39,345 bases of DNA from an uncultured Alteromonadales bacterium. Its GTDB lineage: Bacteria > Pseudomonadota > Gammaproteobacteria > Pseudomonadales > Cellvibrionaceae. A program made the position numbers and the translations under genes. A model generated the notes under the pieces. That model was given only the letters and a program-made list of their open reading frames with translations, did no database searches and was not told where the DNA came from. Positions 9,269-17,396 of this stretch are shown here, in pieces. Where the stretch lies: contig CALMJT010000110.1 in assembly GCA_937864365.1 (NCBI GenBank), positions 1-39,345 on the forward strand. Direction: 5' to 3'. Positions within the stretch are counted from its first letter, which is position 1. The number at the start of each line of letters is the position of its first letter.

Positions 9269-11835
9269 ATCGATCAGAAATTAAGCCCAACTACCAAAAC
9301 TACGAGATCATTAAAGAACTCGGTAGAGGCGGCATGGGTGTTGTTTATTTAGCAAAAGATCTACGCTTAAATCGGCTAGTCGCCATAAAACAGCTGCAAG
9401 GCAATGTGGCCGATGATAAATCACAAGAGTTTCTGCTGAACGAAGCCCGAACTCAGGCTGCATTTAATCATCCCAATATTATTCAAATCTATGACACCAT
9501 TGAAGGCGAGCAAGCACCTGCAATTGTTATGGAATACGTTAATGGCGAAAACCTAAGCTCTAAAATTACTGAGCAAAATACGTCTTTAACAACTAAATTA
9601 CGCTGGCTTAAGCAGATAGCGGGAGCTCTCGCCTGTGCTCATCAAAATGGAATTATTCATCGCGATTTAAAACCGGAAAATATTTTAATATCCGATAACA
9701 ATATCGTTAAATTGAGTGACTTTGGCATTTCGTCAAAATTGTTTTCCGCTCACAAAAACCTTTCAGACAATGATTTAAAAAAGACGTCTCAATTTGGCTC
9801 TATTTACTGGGTTTCACCCGAAGAAATTCTAGAACATGACGTTGACTTCAGCAGCGATTTATTTTCATTTGGCTGTGTCGCCTACACACTGATATGCAGC
9901 CGCCACCCATTTATTGATATACGAAAAAATCCTTCTAAAAAAGAGACCATAGAAGCCTTACTGAACGAAAGACCCATAGAACCCGTTCACTTTGAGCCCA
10001 ACCTAGACCCAAGAATTAATAATTTAATTCTGCAAACATTAGAGAAAGACAAAAAGAAAAGACCGCTGAGCAGCGTTTGGATAGAAACCTACCTAAACTC
10101 CATACTGTCTGAAAAAGTCAGTCCAGACACACTCGACCTATCAGACACACAGCCGCTAGAACCTGTTCGCAAAAGTTCTAAACGCAAATGGCAACTTGCA
10201 GCATTTATTGTAATTGCTTTAATCGTAGCGACTGGTTCTATTTTTTATATACAAAACAATAAAAACCAACCACAAACACTCGTCGCTGTTTACGCACCAG
10301 ACCTATGGCCAAATCCGGAAAACCCAAATAAAGACGAATTACTGCATTCGAGCATATTGCAAGGGATTGATGAGTATCTATTATCGAACTCGAATATCGC
10401 TCTACTGGAAGTAGACTCATCCCTTAAAAACAATGTTAATTTAAAAGACTTTGCAAAACGTTCAGCGGCGCAAGATATCATTTATCCGAAACTGACCTGT
10501 ACAGAGGTAACCTGTGATCTAACCGTTTCTAAAATAAATCCAGATCAGTTAGTGACCGAAAGAGCTTCAACACAAAGATTTTTGAGACAAGAGCAATACG
10601 ATATATTACCAACCATCTCAAAGTCAGTTCTGAGCATTTATCCAAAACTCTTTGATAAAACCCCTGAATTTTCGATAAGTGAAACCGGTTATTCTGAATA
10701 CATACAGCTTTACCAATTAAACAGCCAGAAAGGCTCAAGCGCACCCAATCTTTTAGAGAATGTTCGAAAACTTCAACAACAAGAACCTTTATTTCCAGGC
10801 ATTTATCGTTTACTTTTCAGAATCGGAAATGAGTTATTTAGTCAAACTCAGGAACAAGATTATTTAAATTTACTCGCCCAAACAATCCAACTTGAAAAGC
10901 AAAACATTCCTAATCATCAGCAAATTTTTCTACATGAATTTTATTATTTAATTAATGCGGAACAATTTGATCAAGCTGAGTCATTAATACTCACCAAAGA
11001 ACAACATCTAAAATCCAACATTAGTACATTACATGCTCACGGAACCTATTACTTAACAGTAGGAGATACACAAAACGCCAGTCTTTATCTGGAACAATTA
11101 TCTCAACTAGTTCCTTCGACTACTAATCTGTACAATCTTGCACTCAGCTATTATTGGAGTTCAGACTACAAAAACCTAGAACTAACGTTGACGAAGATTT
11201 TCGAGACAGATGAAAATCATTTTCCAGCTAGAAAGTTGGAGGCTGTTTGGCTGCTTTCGGAAGGAAATCTTGACAAAGCAATTGATAAATACAGAAAGTT
11301 AATATCTATCAATGAAGACGCTCAGAGTAGAAGCAACCTAGGATTAGCTTTATTTTTTCAAGGTGATTACGAATCCGCAACCATAGAATTCGAAAAAGTG
11401 GTAGCTGAAAATCTATTACAAACAGACTTCTTAATTAATTTAGCAGATGCCCAAAAAGCTTCTGGCAACATCGAAGGTGCAACAAGAAATTATCAAACCA
11501 TCATAAATTTAACTGACAATACTCCAGACCTATTGAAGCTACACAACCGAGCGCAAGCACTGGCACATTTAAGCCAGTTCACCGAAGCCATCGAAATAGT
11601 CAAAAAAATAGAACGAGAATTCCCAAGTAGTGGCAATACTTTTTATACTGCTGCAATTGTGTACGCTTTAGCGGGAGAGAAGCACTCATCATACTCCAGT
11701 ATAAAATTAGCACTGGAGCATGGCGTTAGCGGCATATGGCTAAGTATTCCGTGGCTAGAAGAAATTTGTGCAATGGAAATACAAACTACTGAAAACAATA
11801 AAATCCACACGAAACACATATGCAATAAAATTTAA
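9250..11835 (+). CDS. Transmembrane Ser/Thr protein kinase with TPR repeats
   Basis: An 861-residue Hanks-type kinase. The N-terminal catalytic domain (about 14-285) shows every key motif: GRGGMG loop, VAIK lysine, HRDLKPEN catalytic loop, DFG, and SPEE in place of APE, so it should be active. A single transmembrane segment at about 315-335 (AAFIVIALIVATGSIFYI) places the rest in the periplasm. That part holds an alpha/beta region and then TPR-like helical repeats (about 540-830, for example LDKAIDKYRKLISINEDAQSR). This fits a sensor kinase that binds a periplasmic partner, signalling through the overlapping FHA protein. The target pathway is unknown; no type VI secretion genes are present here. 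Confidence 0.9.
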   Translation: MDSISLNRSEIKPNYQNYEIIKELGRGGMGVVYLAKDLRLNRLVAIKQLQGNVADDKSQEFLLNEARTQAAFNHPNIIQIYDTIEGEQAPAIVMEYVNGENLSSKITEQNTSLTTKLRWLKQIAGALACAHQNGIIHRDLKPENILISDNNIVKLSDFGISSKLFSAHKNLSDNDLKKTSQFGSIYWVSPEEILEHDVDFSSDLFSFGCVAYTLICSRHPFIDIRKNPSKKETIEALLNERPIEPVHFEPNLDPRINNLILQTLEKDKKKRPLSSVWIETYLNSILSEKVSPDTLDLSDTQPLEPVRKSSKRKWQLAAFIVIALIVATGSIFYIQNNKNQPQTLVAVYAPDLWPNPENPNKDELLHSSILQGIDEYLLSNSNIALLEVDSSLKNNVNLKDFAKRSAAQDIIYPKLTCTEVTCDLTVSKINPDQLVTERASTQRFLRQEQYDILPTISKSVLSIYPKLFDKTPEFSISETGYSEYIQLYQLNSQKGSSAPNLLENVRKLQQQEPLFPGIYRLLFRIGNELFSQTQEQDYLNLLAQTIQLEKQNIPNHQQIFLHEFYYLINAEQFDQAESLILTKEQHLKSNISTLHAHGTYYLTVGDTQNASLYLEQLSQLVPSTTNLYNLALSYYWSSDYKNLELTLTKIFETDENHFPARKLEAVWLLSEGNLDKAIDKYRKLISINEDAQSRSNLGLALFFQGDYESATIEFEKVVAENLLQTDFLINLADAQKASGNIEGATRNYQTIINLTDNTPDLLKLHNRAQALAHLSQFTEAIEIVKKIEREFPSSGNTFYTAAIVYALAGEKHSSYSSIKLALEHGVSGIWLSIPWLEEICAMEIQTTENNKIHTKHICNKI

Positions 11836-11853
11836 CACTATTACAAATTAGCC

Positions 11854-12309
11854 TTAATTAGGAATTGTTGGTCCTACCGAAATTTTTGGATCATGCTTTT
11901 TCCCACCACTTGTAACCATAGAGACATTAAAAGAGAAATACTCTTGCCCATTTATCACACCGGTCGAAGGCGGCATTTTTTTAACAGTTACGACCAACGA
12001 TGTTAAATAGCCCGCAGATTTGTTATCGGAAACAGTTACGGTATTTGGATCAATTGGAGTCGTAGAAAAGCTTGTATAGGTATTTGATTCTAACTGTATT
12101 GTATAGGTATAAGGATAACCGGCGGTTTCACTAGCATTATTGCTCATTAAGCAATTTATGTAGTCAAACGTGTCCGATGTAGTCATATCCTTCCAAACAT
12201 GAGGAGTAACACTATCATCAGCCATCATACAATCTGGCGTTTCACCACCCTGATTTATTTCGCACATTGTAGAATTAGAACCGTCACTCATCCAATATCC
12301 CTCTTTCAT
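11854..12309 (-). CDS. Possible AidA/PixA-like inclusion-body protein
   Basis: A 151-residue protein from the first ATG, but the better start is probably 12291 (145 residues), because GAGGG lies seven bases before that ATG and nothing precedes the first. No signal peptide. The last third (VVTVKKMPPSTG, YFSFNVSM, HDPKISVGP) resembles the C-terminal strands of the AidA/PixA family, which typically ends in a WDPKI-V motif. The middle (PYTYTIQLESNTYTSF) is beta-rich. The assignment is tentative and rests on that ending. It is convergent with the kinase gene, with only 18 bp between the stops. A 293-bp AT-rich gap separates it from the lipase gene. Confidence 0.5.
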   Translation of the reverse strand: MKEGYWMSDGSNSTMCEINQGGETPDCMMADDSVTPHVWKDMTTSDTFDYINCLMSNNASETAGYPYTYTIQLESNTYTSFSTTPIDPNTVTVSDNKSAGYLTSLVVTVKKMPPSTGVINGQEYFSFNVSMVTSGGKKHDPKISVGPTIPN

Positions 12310-12558
12310 ATAATTACAATAATAACCATGAGTATACTAGAATAAATTCGACGGAAGTATTACATCTAATTACAATATTTTAGCACTGTTGAAAACATGA
12401 CTTCTCTAAAACCATTGTCAATCATGGCTATTTCTGGATATTAATCATCGTCGCTATTTGTACAATTTTTTAAGTGCTTCAAAGGTTCCTAGATTCTCTT
12501 ACTCAACAAAAGCCTTGTTTTGCTAGGAAACGCGTATTTTCATTAATTAATTAATTGA

Positions 12559-12589
12559 TAGGAAACTCCGAATAAACCAGAGTTTCCTA
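12559..12589 (-). terminator. Repeat-type solo hairpin after the lipase gene
   Basis: TAGGAAACTC/GAGTTTCCTA, a perfect 10-bp stem 14 bases beyond the lipase stop on the minus strand. It equals the left hairpin of the full repeats with the loop changed. The rest of the element is absent. Confidence 0.6.
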
Positions 12590-12602
12590 CAACAACGAAA
12601 AA

Positions 12603-13331
12603 TTAACGAATTAAAGCAACCTGATCTGGCGCTGTGTAGAGTTGTAAACCGAAGTGTCCCAAGTTATAGGTATAGCTGGCATTTTCGTTGGCGATTTGGC
12701 TTGAGTGCACGCCGTAAACTAAGCACGAGCCCGATCCACAAACAATTTGATCAACCCAGCTTTTCATTGAGAATACGCGATTACCTATTTTTTTGCCAAA
12801 AATGCTGTCTAAAAATGGGCTACCAACGGAAAGACCTTGACTGGCGCAGGTAGTGCTCGAAACATTGAAGGGATAAACGCCGCAAGTCAGTAAGCCGCGA
12901 TAAGCTCCAGCAATGCCCACAAAGGTGTTAACGTTATTTGCTTGACCTAATTTTATAATTTGTTGCGCTGCTAATGTCACTCCCATGGAGTGGCCAATAA
13001 CATCGATCTTACCGGTACAAGAATTGGCTAGGGCACTACTTATAGCATTTCGCACTGGCGTTTCTTCAGAGCCACTATGATCGTTACAGGCGGCACAGCT
13101 TTTAGAGCCCCAATTAGGTCGATAAATTTGGTTTGTTGTCCATCCTTGTCGAAGCAGTTCATCGTAGGTTGCATCCCAGTCATTAGGATCACCGGTATTA
13201 CCGTGTACTAGTACGACGTTATCAATGCAAGCCGCAATGCTGGCCGCCGATACGCCTAACGTAGCCGAAATTAAGATAATCAGTTTGATGAAAAAAGCAG
13301 AAAAACGCGAACCTTTTAAGTAATTAGACAT
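12603..13331 (-). CDS. Secreted class 2 (LipA/EstA-like) triacylglycerol lipase
   Basis: A 242-residue alpha/beta hydrolase. The N-terminus is a signal peptide (hydrophobic 13-32, likely cut near SAASIAA). The oxyanion region is VLVHGNTG (41-48), the nucleophile elbow GHSMG has Ser115, the acid is probably Asp194 in SWVDQIV, and the base is His226 in NLGHFGLQ. Size and motifs fit the small lipases of PF01674, which hydrolyse lipid esters outside the cell. Paired cysteines (SCAAC, TCGVY, TTCAS, VCGSGSC) suggest disulfides. GGAAA precedes the ATG. It is monocistronic and flanked by repeat hairpins. Confidence 0.82.
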   Translation of the reverse strand: MSNYLKGSRFSAFFIKLIILISATLGVSAASIAACIDNVVLVHGNTGDPNDWDATYDELLRQGWTTNQIYRPNWGSKSCAACNDHSGSEETPVRNAISSALANSCTGKIDVIGHSMGVTLAAQQIIKLGQANNVNTFVGIAGAYRGLLTCGVYPFNVSSTTCASQGLSVGSPFLDSIFGKKIGNRVFSMKSWVDQIVCGSGSCLVYGVHSSQIANENASYTYNLGHFGLQLYTAPDQVALIR

Positions 13332-13650
13332 AAGGGTATTTCCATTCAGTGAATTATTATTGTTCTGAATGCTCTATAGGATTCATCTCTGAAGCGAATT
13401 TATTCAAGCATAAACATGCAGTAAATAAATGCCATCGAATGCTACATTAGTACTACTATTAATTTTTATTATTTCCTGGTTAAATTTTTTCATTAAATAG
13501 AAAAGACAAACCGACTACGAACCTTAATCTCTAAAGCATCAATCAAAGCTTGCTAAAAAAGTAGAAAATCTTTCTTGATTACATTTAAACGTTGAGGTTT
13601 TTTAGAATTATCCTCAAGGCTAAATACTCTCTTTTTATAAGATGAATTAT

Positions 13651-13809
13651 TATAGAAAACTCTGATTAACCTAGAGTTTCCCGCGACACAAGGATGTATC
13701 GCCAACTTCAAGAACGGTATGTAATTGAAATTGTCAAGAAATTGGAAATCGCACTCTCAATTTCTGCCCTCCGATTAAATCACAGATGAGTTAACCAGAG
13801 GTTCCTATA
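13651..13809. repeat. Full-length multi-hairpin MITE-like repeat, copy A
   Basis: 159 bp from TATAGAAAACTCTGATTAAC to GGTTCCTATA. It contains four hairpin-forming segments in order: left (ACTCT/AGAGT), GCGACAC/GTATCGC, AGAAATTG/CAATTTCT (here ACTCTCAATTTCT) and right (GATTAA/TTAACC). The ends are inverted copies of each other. Nearest relatives are 31336-31494 (same length) and 30336-30510. Confidence 0.85.
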
Positions 13810-14303
13810 GTTGCGCTCAGTATTAAAACCTTCTATTTAAATTGAAGGCGCACGTATCGTAAGTGACTCTTTTTGATCGCTCCACCAAAATTTAGGTATA
13901 GCTGTCAAATATTATCAGATAACTAGACAATTTCTGACTGCACCGTGCATAGGTATTAATTTTTTATTAATACTTTAAGCAAAAACTCGAACATAAAAAA
14001 TTAACACCCAGCACCACCACAAATGAATCAATAAAAACTTTGTCGCTTACTCAGCAAATCATAAGTGATTCAACAATATTTAGCCAAAACACATTCATAA
14101 CAATTAGAAATGAATTGTGAAATCATTATTTGGAATAATTTAGTTTTTTACTGCTGAATTATTGGTGTAAAAATGTTGCACCGCACATATTTCAATTTCG
14201 TTAAAAATCAATTTATCGAAAATAAAAACTGGTAATTATCTAAAAATCGAGACAGGTTTTTAGTGATTAACTGGGCAGATAAATTAGAAGTGAAACTACC
14301 GTA

Positions 14304-14338
14304 TTCAGAGAACTCCAATCTATTTAGAATTCTCTGAA
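14304..14338 (-). terminator. Solo hairpin downstream of the gene at 14394
   Basis: TTCAGAGAA/TTCTCTGAA, a perfect 9-bp stem 55 bases past the minus-strand stop. It shares the TCTGA/TCAGA core in reversed order of arms. Confidence 0.45.
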
Positions 14339-14393
14339 CATAAAAAACATACTAACCGTAAAATTAAATCAAAATTCTCACGTAGCTACAGCG

Positions 14394-14822
14394 TTACAAA
14401 GGCAGTGCAATATTATTCGCTTTAGCCATAATCGGCGTTAGCGCGTTTTTCCAAAGTCCAGCATCAAATTCTACCTGTTGGTCACTAAAATAATCGTAGG
14501 CGTTAGTAATTACATCTTCCATCACCGCGGCAACGTATTCTCTTGCTTGATGGGATTGATTAAATCTTTCGGGAATGGCGGCCTCAAAATACAGCGTGTT
14601 ACCTTCGGGTGAAAAACCGCCCATTCTCATACCGTCGAATTCGGGCTTATCGCCGTTGTAAGCCAAGCAGAAGGTAATATCCAACGAGGGGCCTTGCGTT
14701 AAATCCGTTAAATCTTGTCGATGAGTAGCAACACTCGCAGCTAATGCCGTGATAGCGCGTTCGATGGGAGTTTTTTCAAGATTACGATCGGGAATGTTCA
14801 TGCTAATGGAGATAGGTTGCAT
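14394..14822 (-). CDS. Conserved-looking hypothetical cytoplasmic protein
   Basis: A 142-residue protein with no signal peptide or membrane segment. I do not recognise the family. The start is well supported (GAGGG seven bases before ATG). Composition and codon use are like a real gene: amphipathic helices (IERAITALAASVATHRQDL, REYVAAVMEDVITNAYDYF) around a central beta-rich part (DITFCLAY, GNTLYFEAAIPE). It is acidic and without cysteine pairs. It is monocistronic, divergent from the YegP-like gene, and its neighbours give no clue. Confidence 0.75.
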   Translation of the reverse strand: MQPISISMNIPDRNLEKTPIERAITALAASVATHRQDLTDLTQGPSLDITFCLAYNGDKPEFDGMRMGGFSPEGNTLYFEAAIPERFNQSHQAREYVAAVMEDVITNAYDYFSDQQVEFDAGLWKNALTPIMAKANNIALPL

Positions 14823-15186
14823 TGTTTGCCCTCATTAAAACCATGATCAAAAAACGGTTATTGCGCAAATTACATTCCACACCTTTAAGCTTGCTGCAAT
14901 CGCAATCCAGTTATCGTAGCAATCACAAGAAACACTTAAAAAAAGACTCGTAAGTGCACATTCAACCATCAAGTTATCTTGCGAGCTTTGCGACAGATGA
15001 ACGCAAAATGTGTTGTATTGACGACAATTTTCTTGATTTTGGTCAAATTACTCGCCCCACTCAACTCATTTTCAATGGCATGGCGCTTGCCAAACTGCTG
15101 ATAGAAATAGGCATGAACTGATTGCGTTGTATTACCCTATTTCGACCACCCATCCTGATATCTAACCCAAGCAAAGGAACCGAACG
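14823..15186. other. Divergent intergenic region upstream of the YegP-like gene
   Basis: 364 bp holding regulatory sequence for two divergent genes. The one notable motif is a sigma-54-like site at 15076-15090. A 55-codon GTG-initiated frame at 14954-15121 has no ribosome site and was not accepted. Confidence 0.5.
15076..15090 (+). promoter_or_regulatory. Candidate sigma-54 promoter of the YegP-like gene
   Basis: TGGCATGGCGCTTGC matches TGGCACG-N4-TTGC at all but one conserved position, and GG and GC are 12 bases apart. The predicted start lies about 85 bp before the gene. It is plausible but a single short motif. Confidence 0.38.
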
Positions 15187-15525
15187 ATGGCAGCTACTTT
15201 TGAATTGAAATCGACCGAAGATTCTGGATATCAATTTGAATTACTTAACAGCAACGGTGAGGTTCTGCTGATCAGTGCCGAATTTGAAGAAAAAACAACC
15301 GCCGAACAAGCCATCCAAGACGTACGTGTCGGCTCAATGATGAGCGAGATGATTTCGGTAGGCAGCGGCCCTGCGGGCGAGAAGTTTTTCATTATTAAAA
15401 ATAAAGCCGGACAACCGCTGGTAAAAAGCCAACTGTTTGCCGATGAGATGATGTTTAACAACGTGTTGCATAGCGTTCGCGACAGCGCTTGCATTGCCGC
15501 AGTTCAGGATTTAAGTGCAGCCTAA
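15187..15525 (+). CDS. DUF1508 (YegP-like) protein
   Basis: A 112-residue protein with two tandem DUF1508 units: residues 3-50 (FELKSTEDSGYQFELLNSNGEVLLIS) and 55-105 (FFIIKNKAGQPLVKSQLFADE). YegP of E. coli is 110 residues with the same two-unit build; its molecular role is not established, and it is often listed as stress-induced. It is cytoplasmic. The start is supported by AAAGGAA. A sigma-54-like motif upstream would fit condition-dependent expression. It is followed by a short hairpin with T5 and then trmL. Confidence 0.85.
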   Translation: MAATFELKSTEDSGYQFELLNSNGEVLLISAEFEEKTTAEQAIQDVRVGSMMSEMISVGSGPAGEKFFIIKNKAGQPLVKSQLFADEMMFNNVLHSVRDSACIAAVQDLSAA

Positions 15526-15538
15526 TGCGCATTTAACC

Positions 15539-15556
15539 CCACTAACTGTGGTTTTT
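15539..15556 (+). terminator. Short terminator after the YegP-like gene
   Basis: Stem CCAC/GTGG with a five-base loop followed by TTTTT. The short stem makes it a weak candidate. Confidence 0.35.
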
Positions 15557-15607
15557 ATCTACTGGCTCGAATGACTTATACTGCGGCTTTTTGAAAGACG
15601 TCACCGC

Positions 15608-16072
15608 ATGTTAAATATCGTACTGTTCGAGCCAGAAATCCCACCCAATACCGGTAACATTATTCGCTTAGGTGCAAACACCGGTTGTACCTTGCAGCTT
15701 ATCGAGCCTTTAGGCTTTGAATTAGACGATAAAAAATTGCGCCGCGCCGGTTTGGATTACGGTGAATGGAAAGACTTGGTAGTACATAAGAGTTGGCAGG
15801 CGTTTTTAGACGCGGCAAAACCACAAAATTTGTACGCCATCACCACCAAAGGCAAAAAATACCACCACGAAGTTAGCTTTACCGCTGACGATTATCTCGT
15901 CTTTGGGCCAGAAAGCCGTGGCCTTCCGCCCGAGGTTTTAGACTCACTAGAACCCAACCAAAAGCTACGCATTCCCATGTTACCCAATAGCCGCAGCATG
16001 AACCTTTCTAACGCTGCCGCCGTAATTGTTTACGAAGCTTGGCGACAACTGAATTTCACAGGCTCGCAATAA
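15608..16072 (+). CDS. trmL: tRNA (cytidine/uridine-34-2'-O)-methyltransferase TrmL
   Basis: A 154-residue SPOUT-class methyltransferase that methylates the ribose of wobble nucleotide 34 in tRNA-Leu species, using SAM. Visible family motifs are the N-terminal [15 protein letters not shown], the knot segments [11 protein letters not shown] and [20 protein letters not shown], and YEAW at the C-terminus. Length is normal. It is the first of four genes on this strand, two of which (trmL, mnmC) modify tRNA position 34. A strong terminator overlaps its stop codon, so it is probably transcribed apart from the flavodoxins. Confidence 0.96.
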   Translation: MLNIVLFEPEIPPNTGNIIRLGANTGCTLQLIEPLGFELDDKKLRRAGLDYGEWKDLVVHKSWQAFLDAAKPQNLYAITTKGKKYHHEVSFTADDYLVFGPESRGLPPEVLDSLEPNQKLRIPMLPNSRSMNLSNAAAVIVYEAWRQLNFTGSQ

Positions 16073-16097
16073 GCGCGTAAACTACGCGCTCGTTTTT
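16072..16097 (+). terminator. Rho-independent terminator of trmL
   Basis: AGCGCGTA/TACGCGCT, an 8-bp GC-rich stem with a three-base loop followed by CGTTTTT. Its first base is the last base of the trmL stop codon. Confidence 0.8.
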
Positions 16098-16113
16098 ACG
16101 GAGGCAAGCGAAC

Positions 16114-16557
16114 ATGGCTGACATACAAATATTGGTAGGAAGCGTAATGGGCACCGCGCAAGGTGTCGCAAAAACCATGGCTGAAAAACTCACAGCTTTA
16201 GGTCACTGCGTGCGAGTTAACGATAATTTCAAAAAGCCTGATTTAGCAAACGATCAAGAAGTCTTGTTGATTTGCTCATCCAACACCGGCGCCGGTGATA
16301 TTCCTCCTAACTTACTGCCGTTTTATCTGCACTTGCGTAACGATTTTCCAAGAATTGGTGGCCGTCCTTACGGTTTGGTGAACTTGGGCGATAGCTCCTA
16401 CCCAACCTTTGGTGAGGCCGGCCAACATCTAGAAGAAGCCATGCAAGATCTTGGCGCCGCACGAATCGGCGATATTTTGGTGTTAGACGCAACCTCTGGT
16501 GAAGATCCAAACGCGTTAGCCAGCGATTGGGTGGAACAATGGGCAACAAATATTTAA
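16114..16557 (+). CDS. yqcA: Flavodoxin of the YqcA/MioC type
   Basis: A 147-residue short-chain flavodoxin. The FMN phosphate loop is GSVMGTAQGVA (9-19), the second loop SSNTGAGDIP and the third LGDSSYPTFGEAG. The C-terminus EDPNALASDWVEQWATNI resembles E. coli YqcA more than MioC. It carries electrons between unidentified partners in the cytoplasm. GGAGG precedes the ATG, and its stop is directly followed by the GTG of fldB. The two flavodoxins are therefore one operon. Choice between YqcA and MioC is by resemblance from memory. Confidence 0.85.
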   Translation: MADIQILVGSVMGTAQGVAKTMAEKLTALGHCVRVNDNFKKPDLANDQEVLLICSSNTGAGDIPPNLLPFYLHLRNDFPRIGGRPYGLVNLGDSSYPTFGEAGQHLEEAMQDLGAARIGDILVLDATSGEDPNALASDWVEQWATNI

Positions 16558-17103
16558 GTGGTAACCGTGTCTGATTCTATGTCTTCAAAACCTATTGCGC
16601 TGTTTTACGGAAGCTCAACTTGTTATACCGAAATGGCGGCGGAGAAAATCGCCAAATATCTAGGCGAAGAGAACGTTGATGTTTTTAACGTCAGTGACGA
16701 ACCCATCGCCAATGCGTTGTTTTACCCAAACATCATCATGGGAATTCCAACCTGGGACTACGGTGAGCTGCAAGAAGATTGGGAAGAAATCTGGGATGAG
16801 ATCGACAGCGTCGATTTCTCGGGTAAAACCATAGCGCTGTTTGGCTTGGGCGATCAGGTCGGTTACCCAGAATGGTTTTTAGATGCCCTAGGTTACTTGC
16901 ACGCCAAGCTGAGCTCTTTGGGTGCGAACCTGGTTGGTTACTGGCCAGTAGAAGGTTACGAATTTGAAGAATCTAAAGCGCTCACACCCGACGGCAAGCA
17001 TTTTGTCGGTTTAGCCCTAGACGAAGAAAACGAATTCGAGCAAACCGACGCTCGTATCGCCCAATGGTGCGATGCTCTAAAACCTATCTTCAGAATTACC
17101 TAG
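16558..17103 (+). CDS. fldB: Flavodoxin FldB
   Basis: A 181-residue long-chain flavodoxin, very close to E. coli FldB: phosphate loop YGSSTCYTEMAAEKI, then GIPTWDYGELQEDWE, LFGLGDQVGYPEWFLDAL and VGYWPVEGYEF. It supplies low-potential electrons, for example to radical-SAM or reductase partners. The start is ambiguous: the first GTG directly abuts the yqcA stop, with GTG at 16567 and ATG at 16579 as alternatives; the core fold begins right after the last of these. Two adjacent flavodoxins of different size classes are inside a pair of tRNA-modification genes. Confidence 0.93.
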   Translation: MVTVSDSMSSKPIALFYGSSTCYTEMAAEKIAKYLGEENVDVFNVSDEPIANALFYPNIIMGIPTWDYGELQEDWEEIWDEIDSVDFSGKTIALFGLGDQVGYPEWFLDALGYLHAKLSSLGANLVGYWPVEGYEFEESKALTPDGKHFVGLALDEENEFEQTDARIAQWCDALKPIFRIT

Positions 17104-17137
17104 CAGTTGTATTTGTTCTGTAATTGGTATTCGCTCT

Positions 17138-17161
17138 GTGCTTAGCATTCACGCTGAGCAC
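17138..17161 (+). terminator. Hairpin after fldB
   Basis: GTGCTTAGC/GCTGAGCAC with a six-base loop and one G-T pair, 35 bases after the fldB stop. No good T-run follows. The remainder of the gap before mnmC (to 17396) has no other feature I can name. Confidence 0.4.
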
Positions 17162-17396
17162 TTATCCACTCGGATTATTACCTTAAAACCACTCCGTTCA
17201 AACCGCAGCTTTCTGGTAATCACGCTCTACACATCTTTCGATTTTCGACCATTAGCTCTAATCTAACAATATATGGCTATTTGATCTTCTTGAAGGCCAC
17301 TTCACATTTAGCAACAGAAAAGTCGATGCAAAATATCCAAGTTGTATACTCTCGCTCGTCACTCAAGCAAAGCCAAAGCTACTGTTAGAGAATAAT

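Larger units (their letters stand above)
13332..14393. other. Long AT-rich intergenic region
   Basis: About 1.06 kb without a believable gene on either strand. It contains one full-length multi-hairpin repeat (13651-13809) and a solo hairpin (14304-14338). The rest, 13810-14300, is very AT-rich with no motif I can name. The lipase promoter should lie near the left end. Confidence 0.6.

Noticed and set aside
14954-15121. A 55-codon frame beginning at GTG (VHIQPSSYLASFATDE...) upstream of the YegP-like gene
   Set aside because: No ribosome-binding site, unknown sequence, and it overlaps a sigma-54-like promoter; more likely non-coding.
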